A stretch of DNA of 64,000 nt, taken from the NCBI GenBank assembly GCA_016713525.1, contig JADJOZ010000012.1:62001-126000 (forward strand), given 5' to 3'. This document shows, in pieces, positions 1 through 9,271 of this stretch (position 1 is its first letter; each line of letters opens with the position of its first letter). The DNA is from Bacteroidota bacterium (GTDB taxonomy: Bacteria; Bacteroidota; Bacteroidia; AKYH767-A; OLB10). Under the pieces are notes generated by a model. The model worked only from the letters and a program-made list of their open reading frames with translations. It made no database searches and was not told the origin of the DNA. The translations under genes were made by a program, and so were the position numbers.

Positions 1-212
1 GACCAGGTAACTCCGGCATCTTTAGTTACCAGCACAATACCTTTATCCTGATGTTTTCCGCATACAACCCAATGATTTTCCAGAGGAATAGAAACGTCCC
101 TCATAGTACTTCCGGCAGGCAAAGGAATACGCACAGAAGGAATGGAGGGAACATCCTTTTTACAGGAAAAAAAAGTTGAGAGAACTAATAATAACAGAAT
201 AATCCTTCTCAT
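1..212 (-). CDS. Lipoprotein with Asp-box-like motif (N-terminal part; runs off the window)
   Basis: Reading leftward from an ATG at 212, the first ~16 residues form a lipoprotein signal peptide (MRRIILLLLVLSTFFS) followed by the lipidated Cys of an FFSC-KK lipobox. The visible 70 residues end in VTKDAGVTW, which resembles the Asp-box (S/TxDxGxTW) of BNR or YCF48-type beta-propellers. It begins directly after the stop of the oxidase subunit III-like gene (no gap), so the two are probably co-transcribed. The rest lies outside the window, so the fold call is an inference from one motif. It is likely exported to the periplasm or cell surface. Confidence 0.6.
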   Translation of the reverse strand, partial: MRRIILLLLVLSTFFSCKKDVPSIPSVRIPLPAGSTMRDVSIPLENHWVVCGKHQDKGIVLVTKDAGVTW

Positions 213-845
213 TTAAAAGCTGAAAAGGAATACAAAAAATAAAACAATCCAAAGCACATCTACAAAATGCCAGCATATGGAAATCAATTGCAGCCGCGTA
301 TATTGAAATCCATCAGTGAAATACAACAACGATTTCACGACATCATTTTTTTTAGCAGAAACCCGATATGTGAGAAGTGCAATATAGATGAGTCCTGCCA
401 CAACATGTACAAAGTGCATACCGGGGATTACATATAAATAGGCAACACCCACATTAGTACTCAGGAAAATTCCGGATTCGTATAATTGCAGCCATCCATA
501 AACTTGCGTAAAGGAAAATATGGTTCCTAAGGCCACTGTACCGGCCAGTCGGTTTCTGATTTCAGTAATACCATCGTTTTTGTATGCTCTGAGAATTCCT
601 GAAATAGAGAAACTGCTTAACAATAAAAAAACGGTGCTTACAGAAAATGCTTTGGGAATATGGAAATCGGGGAGAAGCTGTGTTCTTGATATGGTCACAA
701 AATATAGAAAAGTCATTGACAAAAACAGGATGGTACTTCCAACAAGGCCAAAAAACACCAGCGTTTTGTATGGATGCATCTTCTCCAACCGGGAAAAATC
801 GGTGATGCTTTTAGCGTCGGTACGTGTTTTACGATTGGTACTCAT
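213..845 (-). CDS. Haem-copper oxidase subunit III-like membrane protein
   Basis: About 210 residues with five hydrophobic segments and the pattern of the subunit III family (PGMHFVHVVAGLIYI and CWHFVDVLWIVLF near the C terminus, with conserved His and Trp). These proteins are small accessory subunits of cytochrome c or quinol oxidases in the inner membrane. I chose the ATG at 845 (MSTNRK) rather than an upstream ATG at 872, because the extra nine residues are hydrophobic and lie outside the family pattern. No other oxidase subunit is nearby, so it may be a stand-alone copy. The family call is firm; which oxidase it serves cannot be read from this window. Confidence 0.85.
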   Translation of the reverse strand: MSTNRKTRTDAKSITDFSRLEKMHPYKTLVFFGLVGSTILFLSMTFLYFVTISRTQLLPDFHIPKAFSVSTVFLLLSSFSISGILRAYKNDGITEIRNRLAGTVALGTIFSFTQVYGWLQLYESGIFLSTNVGVAYLYVIPGMHFVHVVAGLIYIALLTYRVSAKKNDVVKSLLYFTDGFQYTRLQLISICWHFVDVLWIVLFFVFLFSF

Positions 846-922
846 ACAGTAAATGAAATAGAATATCCACAACCAAAGTTATCAAAATATTGAATAAAAT
901 GCAATATCCTAAAAAATCACTT

Positions 923-1525
923 TCAGGCTGCTGAACCGCCCGGAAGAAGCATTTTTAAGAATGAAAATTTGCTTTCCTGCTTTTCCCGGAAGACCCCTGA
1001 TTGGAATTGCGGATGTCTTCGATGGTATAAAAAAGCATTTGGGGTGTGTTTATTGATCAACTGGTCAGCCAATTGCACATCACGGCGTTTCAAGGTGGTA
1101 AAGATAACTTTCACAGGACCTTTCGCTCCATTGCCATCCAGAATGGTTACGCCCATATTAGCTTCTGACATGGCTGCGACTAAGGAAGTTGTATCCTGAT
1201 TGGTAATAATCCTGACCACCTGCTTTCCCAAAGCCAGTTTACCTTCAATTGTTATACCCACAAATATTCCCATGGAATATCCCCGGCGAAAACCAATATA
1301 ACAGGCAATATTGTGGAGGTTATTGATAGTTTGACTGACAGCAACCAACCAGATCAGCACTTCGAAAAATCCCAGTAATGGTACAATTTTTTTGATGTTT
1401 CTGGCAATAAATATGTTTCTCAATGTTGCCAGAGTAACATCACAGGTACGGGCAATAAAAATTAACAAGGGTAAAATTGCCCAGTTAAATAAATCTGATT
1501 GTAGAAATTCGGCACTGATAGTCAT
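923..1525 (-). CDS. UPF0316/DUF2179-family membrane protein
   Basis: A 200-residue protein with an N-terminal membrane half: about three hydrophobic segments in residues 10-105, with the typical motif FIARTCDVTLATLRNIFIAR. A C-terminal soluble half matches the DUF2179 fold (KQVVRIITNQ, then VTILDGNGAKGPVKVIFTTLKRRD). It belongs to the UPF0316 group, whose biochemical role is unknown. It starts two bases after the sirtuin stop codon, so the two genes should be translated from one message. No catalytic residues are recognisable. Confidence 0.8.
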   Translation of the reverse strand: MTISAEFLQSDLFNWAILPLLIFIARTCDVTLATLRNIFIARNIKKIVPLLGFFEVLIWLVAVSQTINNLHNIACYIGFRRGYSMGIFVGITIEGKLALGKQVVRIITNQDTTSLVAAMSEANMGVTILDGNGAKGPVKVIFTTLKRRDVQLADQLINKHTPNAFLYHRRHPQFQSGVFREKQESKFSFLKMLLPGGSAA

Positions 1526-1527
1526 TT

Positions 1528-2211
1528 TTATGCTAATAATTTTTTAACCAGTGCCGGAACAGCTTTTCCTGCAGTACTGGCAATGATAGTCATGTTTGGC
1601 AGGTGTCCTTTTTCAGATGCACCCGGATCTATAAAATATTTCTCTGCATTTTCTTTGGCAAAATCAATTAAGCTGGCAGCAGGATAAACTTCCAGTGAAG
1701 TACCTATGATTATGAATATATCGGCCTGAGCCACTTTCATTATTGCTTTATCCATCATGGGAACTGGTTCCCCGAACCATACTATGAATGGTCGCAGAGG
1801 AAAACCTTTTTCACAACGGGCTTCCATACTTATTTCATCCCCTTCAACCGGATATATTAATTCAGGATACCTGCTGCTGCGGGATTTAGTAATTTCACCG
1901 TGAAGGTGCAGTACATTGGTTGACCCCGCCCGTTCATGAAGGTCATCTATGTTCTGAGTAATGATAGTCACGGAATACTTGCTTTCAAGCAATTTCAACG
2001 CATGATGGGCGTCATTGGGACTGGCTCCGAGAACCTGCTTTCTTCTTTCATTGTAAAATTGTTGCACTTTTAAGGGATCAGCTTCCCATGCCTGTGGGGT
2101 TGCTACTTCCATTACATTGTAGTTTTCCCACAACCCACCGGAATCCCTGAAAGTACGTATTCCACTTTCTGCACTCACTCCCGACCCCGTAAAAACAACT
2201 AATTTTTTCAA
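1528..2211 (-). CDS. cobB: NAD-dependent protein deacylase, sirtuin (CobB/SIRT5 type)
   Basis: A 227-residue sirtuin that removes acyl groups from lysines using NAD. Visible motifs are the NAD-binding GSGVSAESGIRTFRD (residues 9-23), TQNIDDLHERAG, and HLHGE with the catalytic His. The Tyr-x-x-Arg pair in FYNERR matches the SIRT5/CobB acyl-pocket motif that favours succinyl and malonyl groups, so desuccinylase activity is likely. The usual four zinc cysteines are missing: the segment after HLHGE reads TKSRSSRYPELIYP, and the second pair is reduced to one Cys (ARCEKG). I believe this zinc-less form is common in Bacteroidota. It is two bases upstream of the UPF0316 gene. Confidence 0.92.
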   Translation of the reverse strand: MKKLVVFTGSGVSAESGIRTFRDSGGLWENYNVMEVATPQAWEADPLKVQQFYNERRKQVLGASPNDAHHALKLLESKYSVTIITQNIDDLHERAGSTNVLHLHGEITKSRSSRYPELIYPVEGDEISMEARCEKGFPLRPFIVWFGEPVPMMDKAIMKVAQADIFIIIGTSLEVYPAASLIDFAKENAEKYFIDPGASEKGHLPNMTIIASTAGKAVPALVKKLLA

Positions 2212-2334
2212 CTCACTTTATGCTTTTAGTCCAAATGGAACTAACCTGATATTTGGTGTTGCAAAATTGAGATTTTTAAAACGGTAATTGGGCAGTGTTA
2301 AGTGTGTGTTATTAACAATTTCCTGTCAATAGCC

Positions 2335-3288
2335 CTATGCTGCTTTCCAGCCTTTGTCTTTTCTGAATCCTAAAAGAAAGCTTTTAGCATCCATCCGTTT
2401 CTTGCCTTCTTGTTGCAATTCCAGAATCTCGAGCAATGATCCATTGCACGAAATGAGAAATTTACCGCCATCGAAACTTAAGGTTCCCGGCAATTGCGAA
2501 GATGGTATTCCGGATAAATGAGAACGGTAAATTTTCAGTTGAATCCTGTTTCCGGCCTGATCTGTTAATCCGGTAAATGCGCCCGGGAAGGGACTTAATC
2601 CTCTGATCTGATTATGAATGGAACCGGCAGTATGATTCCAGTCGATTTTGAAATCTTCAGGAAACAGTTTTGGAGCAGGTTTTAAAATTTCACCATCCAT
2701 TACAAAATTTTGTTGTGGTAATTCAGCAGCTGTGCCATCTTCAATTGCTTTCACTGTTTTCAGTATCAGTTCGGCACCCACCTGCATCATTTCATCATGC
2801 AGTTCACCGGCTGTGGTATCGGTACCAATGGGGATTTCGGTTCTGAAAAGAATATTTCCTGTATCAATTTCATGCTTCAGAAAAAATGTAGTTACCCCTG
2901 TTTTGTGTTCACCATTCATAATCGCTCTGTTAATTGGCGCGGCACCCCGGTAATTTGGCAGGAGGGAACCATGTAAATTAATTGTCCCATGGGGCGGCAT
3001 ACTCCAGAGTGCTTCCGGCATCATTCGGAATGCAACTACAATTTGTAAGTCGGCATTTAACGATCTCACCTCTTCAAGAAATTCAGGATCGTTTAATTTT
3101 AGGGGTTGAAAGGTCTTTAAACCCTTTGTATCGGCGTACTCTTTAATGGCAGATTGTTTCACCTGCAAACCCCTGCCTGCTTGTTTGCCGGGAGCAGTGA
3201 TTACAGCAGCAATATCGTAGCCATTTCGTACTAAAATATCGAGTGATGGTACAGCAAATGCAGGGGTTCCTAAAAAAATGATTCTCAT
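2335..3288 (-). CDS. fmt: Methionyl-tRNA formyltransferase
   Basis: A full-length 317-residue enzyme that formylates initiator Met-tRNA from 10-formyl-tetrahydrofolate in the cytoplasm. The catalytic domain (about 1-205) carries HGSLLPNYRGAAPINRAI and GVTTFFLKHEIDTG, with the catalytic Asn, His and Asp in their usual places. The C-terminal tRNA-binding barrel (about 210-315) includes IRGLSPFPGAFT. Seven bases separate it from the stop of the upstream small lipoprotein gene, so it sits at the end of a MATE-lipoprotein-fmt operon. No frameshift. Confidence 0.97.
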   Translation of the reverse strand: MRIIFLGTPAFAVPSLDILVRNGYDIAAVITAPGKQAGRGLQVKQSAIKEYADTKGLKTFQPLKLNDPEFLEEVRSLNADLQIVVAFRMMPEALWSMPPHGTINLHGSLLPNYRGAAPINRAIMNGEHKTGVTTFFLKHEIDTGNILFRTEIPIGTDTTAGELHDEMMQVGAELILKTVKAIEDGTAAELPQQNFVMDGEILKPAPKLFPEDFKIDWNHTAGSIHNQIRGLSPFPGAFTGLTDQAGNRIQLKIYRSHLSGIPSSQLPGTLSFDGGKFLISCNGSLLEILELQQEGKKRMDAKSFLLGFRKDKGWKAA

Positions 3289-3295
3289 AGCTGGA

Positions 3296-3625
3296 TTATT
3301 TTTCGGCTTTAATGTAAGTCAGTTCCACCGGTGTACCCGACATGCAAATACTCATAATTTCTACTTTTTTGTACTTAATCCGCACCTTTAATCCGCCATG
3401 TTGAAATTCAACGGGCAATGTAACAGGCTGTAATTTACTGCCATCCTGTAATTCCAGCAAATAAGTACAACCATCCAGTTCGCGCATGTCAATTACCGTT
3501 GCCGAAACAGTGCCCGGCTCAGCAGTAGCTGGTGTCGTTTTTTCAGGGGTTTTGCATGCTGCTACAAGCATGGCTGTGAAAAATAACAGTATGATAACTG
3601 ATTTTATAATTCTACGTGTTTCCAT
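3296..3625 (-). CDS. Small lipoprotein of unknown function
   Basis: About 109 residues from the ATG at 3625 (METRRIIKS), with a signal peptide ending in an AMLVAAC lipobox, then a Thr/Pro/Ala-rich linker and a compact beta-rich domain (residues 40-109) containing two Cys that could form a disulfide. A longer reading from 3673 would run deeper into the MATE gene and bury the signal peptide, so I prefer 3625. Its start overlaps the end of the MATE gene by 22 bases, which suggests translational coupling. No family is recognised. Confidence 0.7.
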   Translation of the reverse strand: METRRIIKSVIILLFFTAMLVAACKTPEKTTPATAEPGTVSATVIDMRELDGCTYLLELQDGSKLQPVTLPVEFQHGGLKVRIKYKKVEIMSICMSGTPVELTYIKAEK

Positions 3626-4935
3626 TTTTTTGATGTTAAATACCAATATGAAAATAATCCCATTAATACCCAATATAAAATTTCAGAAAACCATACCCAT
3701 TCAATAGATGTTTGTAAGAATACGGCACAAATATATACGTAGCTCATGTAAATGAAAATATTTACCAATTCAATGTACATTGCGGCCTTCGTATTTCCCA
3801 GCCCGGAAACGACATTTAACAGTATTACACTTGCTGAAAATAAAAACATGGCTCCAACAATAATGTAATAACAACCCAATGCATCCGAAATTAATTGCTG
3901 ATCGTTGGAAGTGATTCGAAGCAACCATTGTGGCGAAATAAGACTTGCCAGAAACAAAAGTGCAGTGGTAATCATACTTAGCTTGACAATTTTTAACACC
4001 AAACTTTTAACTTCATGTTGCCTTCCCTGCCCAACAATATTGCTCACCATGCTATTGGTAGCAGATGCAAATCCCCAAATAGGAGTCATCAGTATCATGT
4101 AAGTTGCCCTTATTATATTTGAAATTGCAAGTTCATGTTCACCCATTCTTTCAATGAAAACGAAAAAAAGAAACCAGGCTCCCATTGAAAGTCCGTTCTG
4201 TAAAACCAAAGGAGAAGAAATGTGAAAAATGGCATTTATTCGTTCCATACTCATTTTTTGAAAACGGAACAGTTGGAAATGTCTGAATTCACCTTTGAAA
4301 AATGAATAAATAATAAGATAAGCTGCACCTGTCGATTCAGCTATTACTGAGGCTAATGCCGCCCCTTTAATTCCCATTTCCGGAAAGCCGTAATGGCCGA
4401 AAATGAGAACATAGTCGAGTATCACATTTACAATCATCATAATGAAAGCCGAATAGGTAATTATTCTGGTGATGCTGATCCCGATATAAAAAGATCGGAA
4501 TGCGATTGCAATCAGTGTGAAAATGATGCCATAACTTCTGATTCCTAAATAATCATTACAGGCATTTGTTACATTATCGGATTTTAAAATAGCATCGAGA
4601 AGTGGAGGTGAAGCAAACTTCAAAATCAGAAACATACCAATTGCGATGGCAGAAAGCAGCACCAAGGTATGGTCAAATAATCTTCCTATTTCTGCTGAAT
4701 TGCCTTCGCCGGCACGACGGGCCATCAATATTTGGGCTCCTGTCCCCAATGCAATACCGGTCATTACCAGCACAAAGTAGGCAACTCCGGCAACTGCCAT
4801 AGCACCAAGTTCCACTTCCCCGACTCGGGCCAGAAATGCGGTATCTGTAAGGTTTAGTACCGTTGTTGCCAGACTTCCCAATATAATTGGGTAGGCAATT
4901 TGCCAGATTTGACTGTATGTATTATTGACTTTCAT
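3604..4935 (-). CDS. MATE-family multidrug/toxin efflux transporter
   Basis: A 443-residue inner-membrane protein with about twelve hydrophobic helices in two related halves. The start of helix 1 (IAYPIILGSLATTVLNLTDT) and the LGTGAQILMARRAGEG loop are typical of MATE (NorM/DinF-like) exporters, which expel cationic drugs or toxins in exchange for Na+ or H+. It is first in an apparent operon with a lipoprotein gene and fmt. The substrate cannot be told from sequence. No frameshift; length is normal for the family. Confidence 0.92.
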   Translation of the reverse strand: MKVNNTYSQIWQIAYPIILGSLATTVLNLTDTAFLARVGEVELGAMAVAGVAYFVLVMTGIALGTGAQILMARRAGEGNSAEIGRLFDHTLVLLSAIAIGMFLILKFASPPLLDAILKSDNVTNACNDYLGIRSYGIIFTLIAIAFRSFYIGISITRIITYSAFIMMIVNVILDYVLIFGHYGFPEMGIKGAALASVIAESTGAAYLIIYSFFKGEFRHFQLFRFQKMSMERINAIFHISSPLVLQNGLSMGAWFLFFVFIERMGEHELAISNIIRATYMILMTPIWGFASATNSMVSNIVGQGRQHEVKSLVLKIVKLSMITTALLFLASLISPQWLLRITSNDQQLISDALGCYYIIVGAMFLFSASVILLNVVSGLGNTKAAMYIELVNIFIYMSYVYICAVFLQTSIEWVWFSEILYWVLMGLFSYWYLTSKKWKHVEL

Positions 4936-5082
4936 GCAAATGAGTCGGCAAAGATCGTGATTTCCGACCTGTAATCAACATGTAAGCAAGAGCCCAATTT
5001 CTTCCAATTTGAGGGCTGTTTCAGGGCAACCTTTGCAATCCAGGTGGCGTAAACCAAGTTCATCCACTTCTACCAGATTTTT

Positions 5083-5997
5083 ATGAACAAGCAAAACAAA
5101 AACGAAATTAGCCAGATTAAGGAGCATATCAAGGTTCTGAATATCACCGGAGGCATTGCAATTACTGCCCTGGCTGTGGCCGGATATCTGATGTTAACTA
5201 ACAATCCATCACCTGAACAGCCTATTGTTCAGGAAGTTCGAGTGGAAGCTTCTGTAGCTGCCCCTTCTGTTTATGATGTTCCTGCTTCTGCAGATCAGGT
5301 TAGTAATTTATTGTCGGAAAACCGTATTGAAGAATCAGCAAAACCAAGTATCGAAGAGGCTCCTGAGCAGGTTGCTAAGCAAACGCAACCTGAAGAAAAG
5401 GAAACTGATGCCGATATGATGGAACGCACCTTGAGCTCCAAAACTATTGCAGAGGAACTCCATAGTTTCGAAGCAAGTTGCGACAACGGATCTATCTTAT
5501 TTAACTGGGTAACCGAAGGTGGTTCCAAGTATGCTTACGAAGTTGAAAAAACCTATGATAAGGTGCATTATGAAGTATTTTCCAGAGCACCGCAGCCTCA
5601 GAAAAAAGAAGGTAAAAACTTTTACTCTATTGAAGAAGCAACCGAGAAAGATGAAACAGCTTACTATCGCCTGCGCAAAGTGATAGGAAAAGGAAGATAT
5701 GAATATTCTGATCCTGTTCAGGTAAAATGTGAGTCGGCCATGAGTGCAAATACCGAGGTTGATGTATTCCCGAATGGTTATGGTTCTTTCAGAATTTTAA
5801 TCAATACAAGCGCAGATTCTCAATTTAATGTTTCACTTTCAGATGTCGATGACAATGAACTTGTGACCGATAATTTCGACGCAAAAGCCGGAAGCAATGA
5901 ATTTGTTATCAGCTCCAGCTTTATAGCTAAAGGGAATTATGTGCTCAGAGTTACTAATGGTTCCATGATTAAGGAAAAAAGGGTAGTGCTGAAATAA
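5083..5997 (+). CDS. Membrane-anchored protein with Fn3-like domain and T9SS-like C-terminal fold
   Basis: 304 residues. Residues 1-20 are polar, followed by one transmembrane helix (about 20-40), an acidic, Pro/Glu-rich linker (45-125), and a domain at about 130-220 that resembles the Fn3-like module common in Bacteroidota secreted proteins (FNWVTEGGSKYAYEVEK followed by AYYRLRKVIGKGRYEYSDP). The last 75 residues (DVFPNGYGSFRI to KRVVLK) look like a type A T9SS sorting domain. There is no cleavable signal peptide before the helix, so it may stay anchored in the inner membrane. Function unknown. Confidence 0.7.
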   Translation: MNKQNKNEISQIKEHIKVLNITGGIAITALAVAGYLMLTNNPSPEQPIVQEVRVEASVAAPSVYDVPASADQVSNLLSENRIEESAKPSIEEAPEQVAKQTQPEEKETDADMMERTLSSKTIAEELHSFEASCDNGSILFNWVTEGGSKYAYEVEKTYDKVHYEVFSRAPQPQKKEGKNFYSIEEATEKDETAYYRLRKVIGKGRYEYSDPVQVKCESAMSANTEVDVFPNGYGSFRILINTSADSQFNVSLSDVDDNELVTDNFDAKAGSNEFVISSSFIAKGNYVLRVTNGSMIKEKRVVLK

Positions 5998-6000
5998 TTT

Positions 6001-6435
6001 CTACCCCGGATTATAAGTCATAACAAAGTGGTCGATGTTTGCTTCAAGAAACATCGGCCCTTCTTTTTTAAAGGCATACCGCTCATAAAACCCGATTGCT
6101 GTGACCTGCGCATTCAGATAAATACGTTTTTTAAATGGTATAACATCTGTAAGCACTTGATTTAATACCGCAGCAGCAATCCCCTTATTCCGGAATTCTC
6201 TTAAAACAGCAAATCTTTCCAGTTTGATTCCCTTTTCAGTAAATCGCCATCGGGCTGTACCAGCAGGATTCCCATCCAAAGTTCCTAAATAATGTAAACT
6301 TCCTGATTCAAAACCGTCAAATTCCTCGGATCTGTCAACTTGCTGTTCTTCCACAAAAACCCTGGTTCTGATATCGAATATTGGCTGGCAAGCCCATTTG
6401 GGCTCGTATAAGGTATGCTGGACTTCAATTTTCAT
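6001..6435 (-). CDS. GNAT-family N-acetyltransferase
   Basis: A 144-residue acyltransferase of the GNAT fold. The acetyl-CoA-binding core is visible in LERFAVLREFRNKGIAAAVLNQVL (the RxxGxA-type P-loop), with an N-terminal FDIRTRVFVEEQQVD segment typical of the ElaA/YjcF-like subgroup. Substrate unknown. It converges with the preceding gene, three bases apart, and has its own promoter region on the right. No sign of damage. Confidence 0.88.
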   Translation of the reverse strand: MKIEVQHTLYEPKWACQPIFDIRTRVFVEEQQVDRSEEFDGFESGSLHYLGTLDGNPAGTARWRFTEKGIKLERFAVLREFRNKGIAAAVLNQVLTDVIPFKKRIYLNAQVTAIGFYERYAFKKEGPMFLEANIDHFVMTYNPG

Positions 6436-6652
6436 GGTTTATTGGAGTTGTAATTTCAAAGCATGGTAAAAATACTACATATTTCTGACAGCTGTGTAAC
6501 ATATTATTATTCAATATTTTATGTAAATTCAAGTTAATGTTTTTCGAGAATGCTACACATACTTTCTGGCAGGCATAATACCATCTTAAAAAATTGTTTA
6601 CTTTGCATTAATAAATTGTTACCTGAACATTAAACCAACTAAAAATAAACCC

Positions 6653-9169
6653 ATGCCTAAAATCTGTTACTCATTTAAAATCTGGTTAGCATCAGCAGCA
6701 ATGCTAATCTCAGTCAATGCGGGTGCTCAAGTTGTAATTAACGAATATTCCTGTTCCAACCTTACTCAATTTGCCGATAATTACGGTGACTATGGTGACT
6801 GGATAGAACTCTACAATGCAGGTGGTGCTGCTGTTAATCTGGGAGGTTATTACCTGAGTGATGATTCCCTAAACAATATGAAGTGGCAGATTCCTGCAAC
6901 TGTGAATATTGGTGCCAATGGTTTTCTGAGATTCTGGGCCGATGGCCGCGATGAAGTTTCAGGATTGAATATGCATACCAATTTCAAAATGACACAAACA
7001 AAAAACAATCCTGAGTTTGTAGTACTTTCAAATCCATCTGGAGTGATTGTTGATTATATCAGGATAGGACAGAAAACACAATTAGGCCACTCTTATGGAA
7101 GAACCTTAAACGGAGTTGCTTCCTGGAGTATTTTCACCAATCCAACACCTAATGCAAGCAATAATGCTGCATCTCCATACGATGATTATGCCGATCGTCC
7201 TGATTTTAGTTTAGGTGCCGGATTTTATCCTGCTTCCATTACTGTTGCCATTACAACGAATGAACCAAGTGCTGATATTCATTATACAATCGATGGTTCT
7301 TTACCAACTACAGCTTCTCCCATTTATACTACTCCACTTACAGTTTCATCCACTAAAGTAGTAAAGGCAATTACTATAAGCTCAGATCCTGCCATCTTAC
7401 CAAGCTTCATTGAATTCGAAACTTATTTCATCAATGTTTCTCATACAATTCCGGTATTATCGATTTCCGGCACGCAATTAACGACCCTGGCAAATGGATC
7501 AGGAAATCTGGAACCTAAAGGTGCATTTGAATTGTTTGATATTGCAGGAGTGCGTGTAGCCAAAACTTATGGTGAATTTAATCGCCACGGACAAGATTCA
7601 TGGGCAAATAGTCATCGCAGCCTTGACTTTATTTCCCGTGATGAAATGGGATATAACCATTCTATTGAAGAACAAATTTTCCCTACTTCATTGCGTGATA
7701 ATTTTCAACGTATTATTATGAGAGCTGCCGGCGATGATAATTATCCTGCCGATCATGCTCCTGCAAATGCGGGGTCTGCACATATCCGTGATGCCTACAT
7801 TCACATGCTGGCTGATCAGGGTGGACTTAATCTGGATGTTAGAAGAGCTGTTAAGTATATCATTTATCTGAATGGTGCATATTGGGGAGTTTACGACTTA
7901 AGAGAAAATCCTGATGAGCACGATTTTACTGATTATTATTATGGCCAGGATAAATACAATTTACAATATATCGAAACCTGGGGTAATACGTGGGCAGAAT
8001 ACGGCGGACAACAAGCACTGAATGATTGGAATGCGCTTTATAGCTATGCCATGACAAACAACATGACCAATCCTGCAAATTATCAATATGTAACCGACCG
8101 ACTCGATGTTAACAGTCTGGCAGATTATGTTATCGTGAATGCATTCACAGTTTGTTCCGATTGGTTAAATTATAATACCGGATGGTGGAGAGGTTTGAAT
8201 CCAGCTGGAGCACATCAAAAATGGGGTTACATTTTATGGGATAATGATGCAACCTTCGATCATTATATCAATTATACTGGAATTCCAAGTACTGCCTATA
8301 ATGCTGAACCATGTGATGTGGATGGACTTTCAGGCTCATCAGATCCGGAAGGTCATATTGAATTGCTCAATAAACTACGTACGAATCCTGATTTTGATCA
8401 GTACTATATGAATCGTCAGATTGACTTGTGGAATACTGTTTTCAGTTGTGATAATATGTTGTTTCAACTCGATAGCATCATTAATTTATTATCTCCTGAA
8501 ATGACAGCACAGGCCAACCGCTGGGGCGGGACGTATACGGAGTGGTACAATAATGCTATGATGCTGCGGACTTTTGTATCCAATCGTTGTAATTACCTCT
8601 CTTCAGGATTTATTTCCTGCTACAGTCTTACCGGACCACATACGCTTACTATTAACACAGATCCTGCCGGAGCAGGCACGGTACAATTAAATAGTTTAAC
8701 ACTTACTCAATTTCCATGGACAGGAACCTATTTCGGTGGAATCGGAACCAATCTGACAGCAACAGCAAATTCAAATTATAATTTCGTCGACTGGTCTTCA
8801 AACTTCTCGGCGTTCACGCCAAATAATACTTCTCTTGCAGTCGAGACTAACCTGAACAGCACCGATTCTATTGTTGCTCATTTCATTTCAACAACCGCAC
8901 TTCCTGAAGTTCCCGGCACTGACCCTTCAGTTCATGTATTCCCTGCTGTATTTTCAAATTCAGCTACTATCAAATACAACCTGCCTGAAAAAGCAGCTGT
9001 TAGCATGCGTCTATATACTTTGATGGGTACTGAAGTTGCTAAAATCGGAACCGATGGAAATATTCTGGTTCCCGGTCACTATGATGTAGAGCTGAACCTC
9101 TCTGGATCATCCCTTGCCTCCGGTATTTATATCCTCAATTTTAAAGCCGGGGATTATGAAAAAGTATAA
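6653..9169 (+). CDS. CotH kinase-family protein with lamin-tail, chitobiase-like and T9SS domains
   Basis: An 838-residue secreted protein. In order: signal peptide (1-25, ending NAGAQ); lamin-tail domain (about 26-165, VVINEYSCSN..DWIELYNAGG); a chitobiase C-terminal-like segment (185-250, ADIHYTIDGSLPTTASPIY); CotH kinase-like core (about 260-640, with the RxxxxYIxLNGxYWGVYDLRE and WGYILWDNDATFDHY motifs); a beta module (650-750); and a type A T9SS tail (760-838). CotH proteins are atypical kinases related to the spore-coat kinase CotH. It heads a cluster with VTC and DUF4956 genes. A TACTTTG element at about 6600 may serve as promoter. Confidence 0.93.
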   Translation: MPKICYSFKIWLASAAMLISVNAGAQVVINEYSCSNLTQFADNYGDYGDWIELYNAGGAAVNLGGYYLSDDSLNNMKWQIPATVNIGANGFLRFWADGRDEVSGLNMHTNFKMTQTKNNPEFVVLSNPSGVIVDYIRIGQKTQLGHSYGRTLNGVASWSIFTNPTPNASNNAASPYDDYADRPDFSLGAGFYPASITVAITTNEPSADIHYTIDGSLPTTASPIYTTPLTVSSTKVVKAITISSDPAILPSFIEFETYFINVSHTIPVLSISGTQLTTLANGSGNLEPKGAFELFDIAGVRVAKTYGEFNRHGQDSWANSHRSLDFISRDEMGYNHSIEEQIFPTSLRDNFQRIIMRAAGDDNYPADHAPANAGSAHIRDAYIHMLADQGGLNLDVRRAVKYIIYLNGAYWGVYDLRENPDEHDFTDYYYGQDKYNLQYIETWGNTWAEYGGQQALNDWNALYSYAMTNNMTNPANYQYVTDRLDVNSLADYVIVNAFTVCSDWLNYNTGWWRGLNPAGAHQKWGYILWDNDATFDHYINYTGIPSTAYNAEPCDVDGLSGSSDPEGHIELLNKLRTNPDFDQYYMNRQIDLWNTVFSCDNMLFQLDSIINLLSPEMTAQANRWGGTYTEWYNNAMMLRTFVSNRCNYLSSGFISCYSLTGPHTLTINTDPAGAGTVQLNSLTLTQFPWTGTYFGGIGTNLTATANSNYNFVDWSSNFSAFTPNNTSLAVETNLNSTDSIVAHFISTTALPEVPGTDPSVHVFPAVFSNSATIKYNLPEKAAVSMRLYTLMGTEVAKIGTDGNILVPGHYDVELNLSGSSLASGIYILNFKAGDYEKV

Positions 9170-9214
9170 AGCTTATTTATAATCCACAATAATTTTAACA
9201 TAAATTAAACCTTT

Positions 9215-9251
9215 ACATCACATCAGTGTCTTAGCGACTCTGATGTGATGT
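9215..9251 (+). terminator. 12-bp hairpin between cotH-like gene and lipoprotein gene
   Basis: ACATCACATCAG at 9215-9226 pairs perfectly with CTGATGTGATGT at 9240-9251 around a 13-base loop. No U-tract follows, so it may be an attenuator or an mRNA-stabilising stem that limits read-through from the large CotH gene to its downstream partners, rather than a full terminator. Confidence 0.5.
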
Positions 9252-9271
9252 TTGCATAAAAGCATATAACA

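Noticed and set aside
4936..5082. Leftward reading with a Leu-rich stretch (GLRHLDCKGC) upstream of the gene at 5083
   Set aside because: Only about 35 codons, no good start codon, and it shares the region with promoters of two genes; too weak to call.
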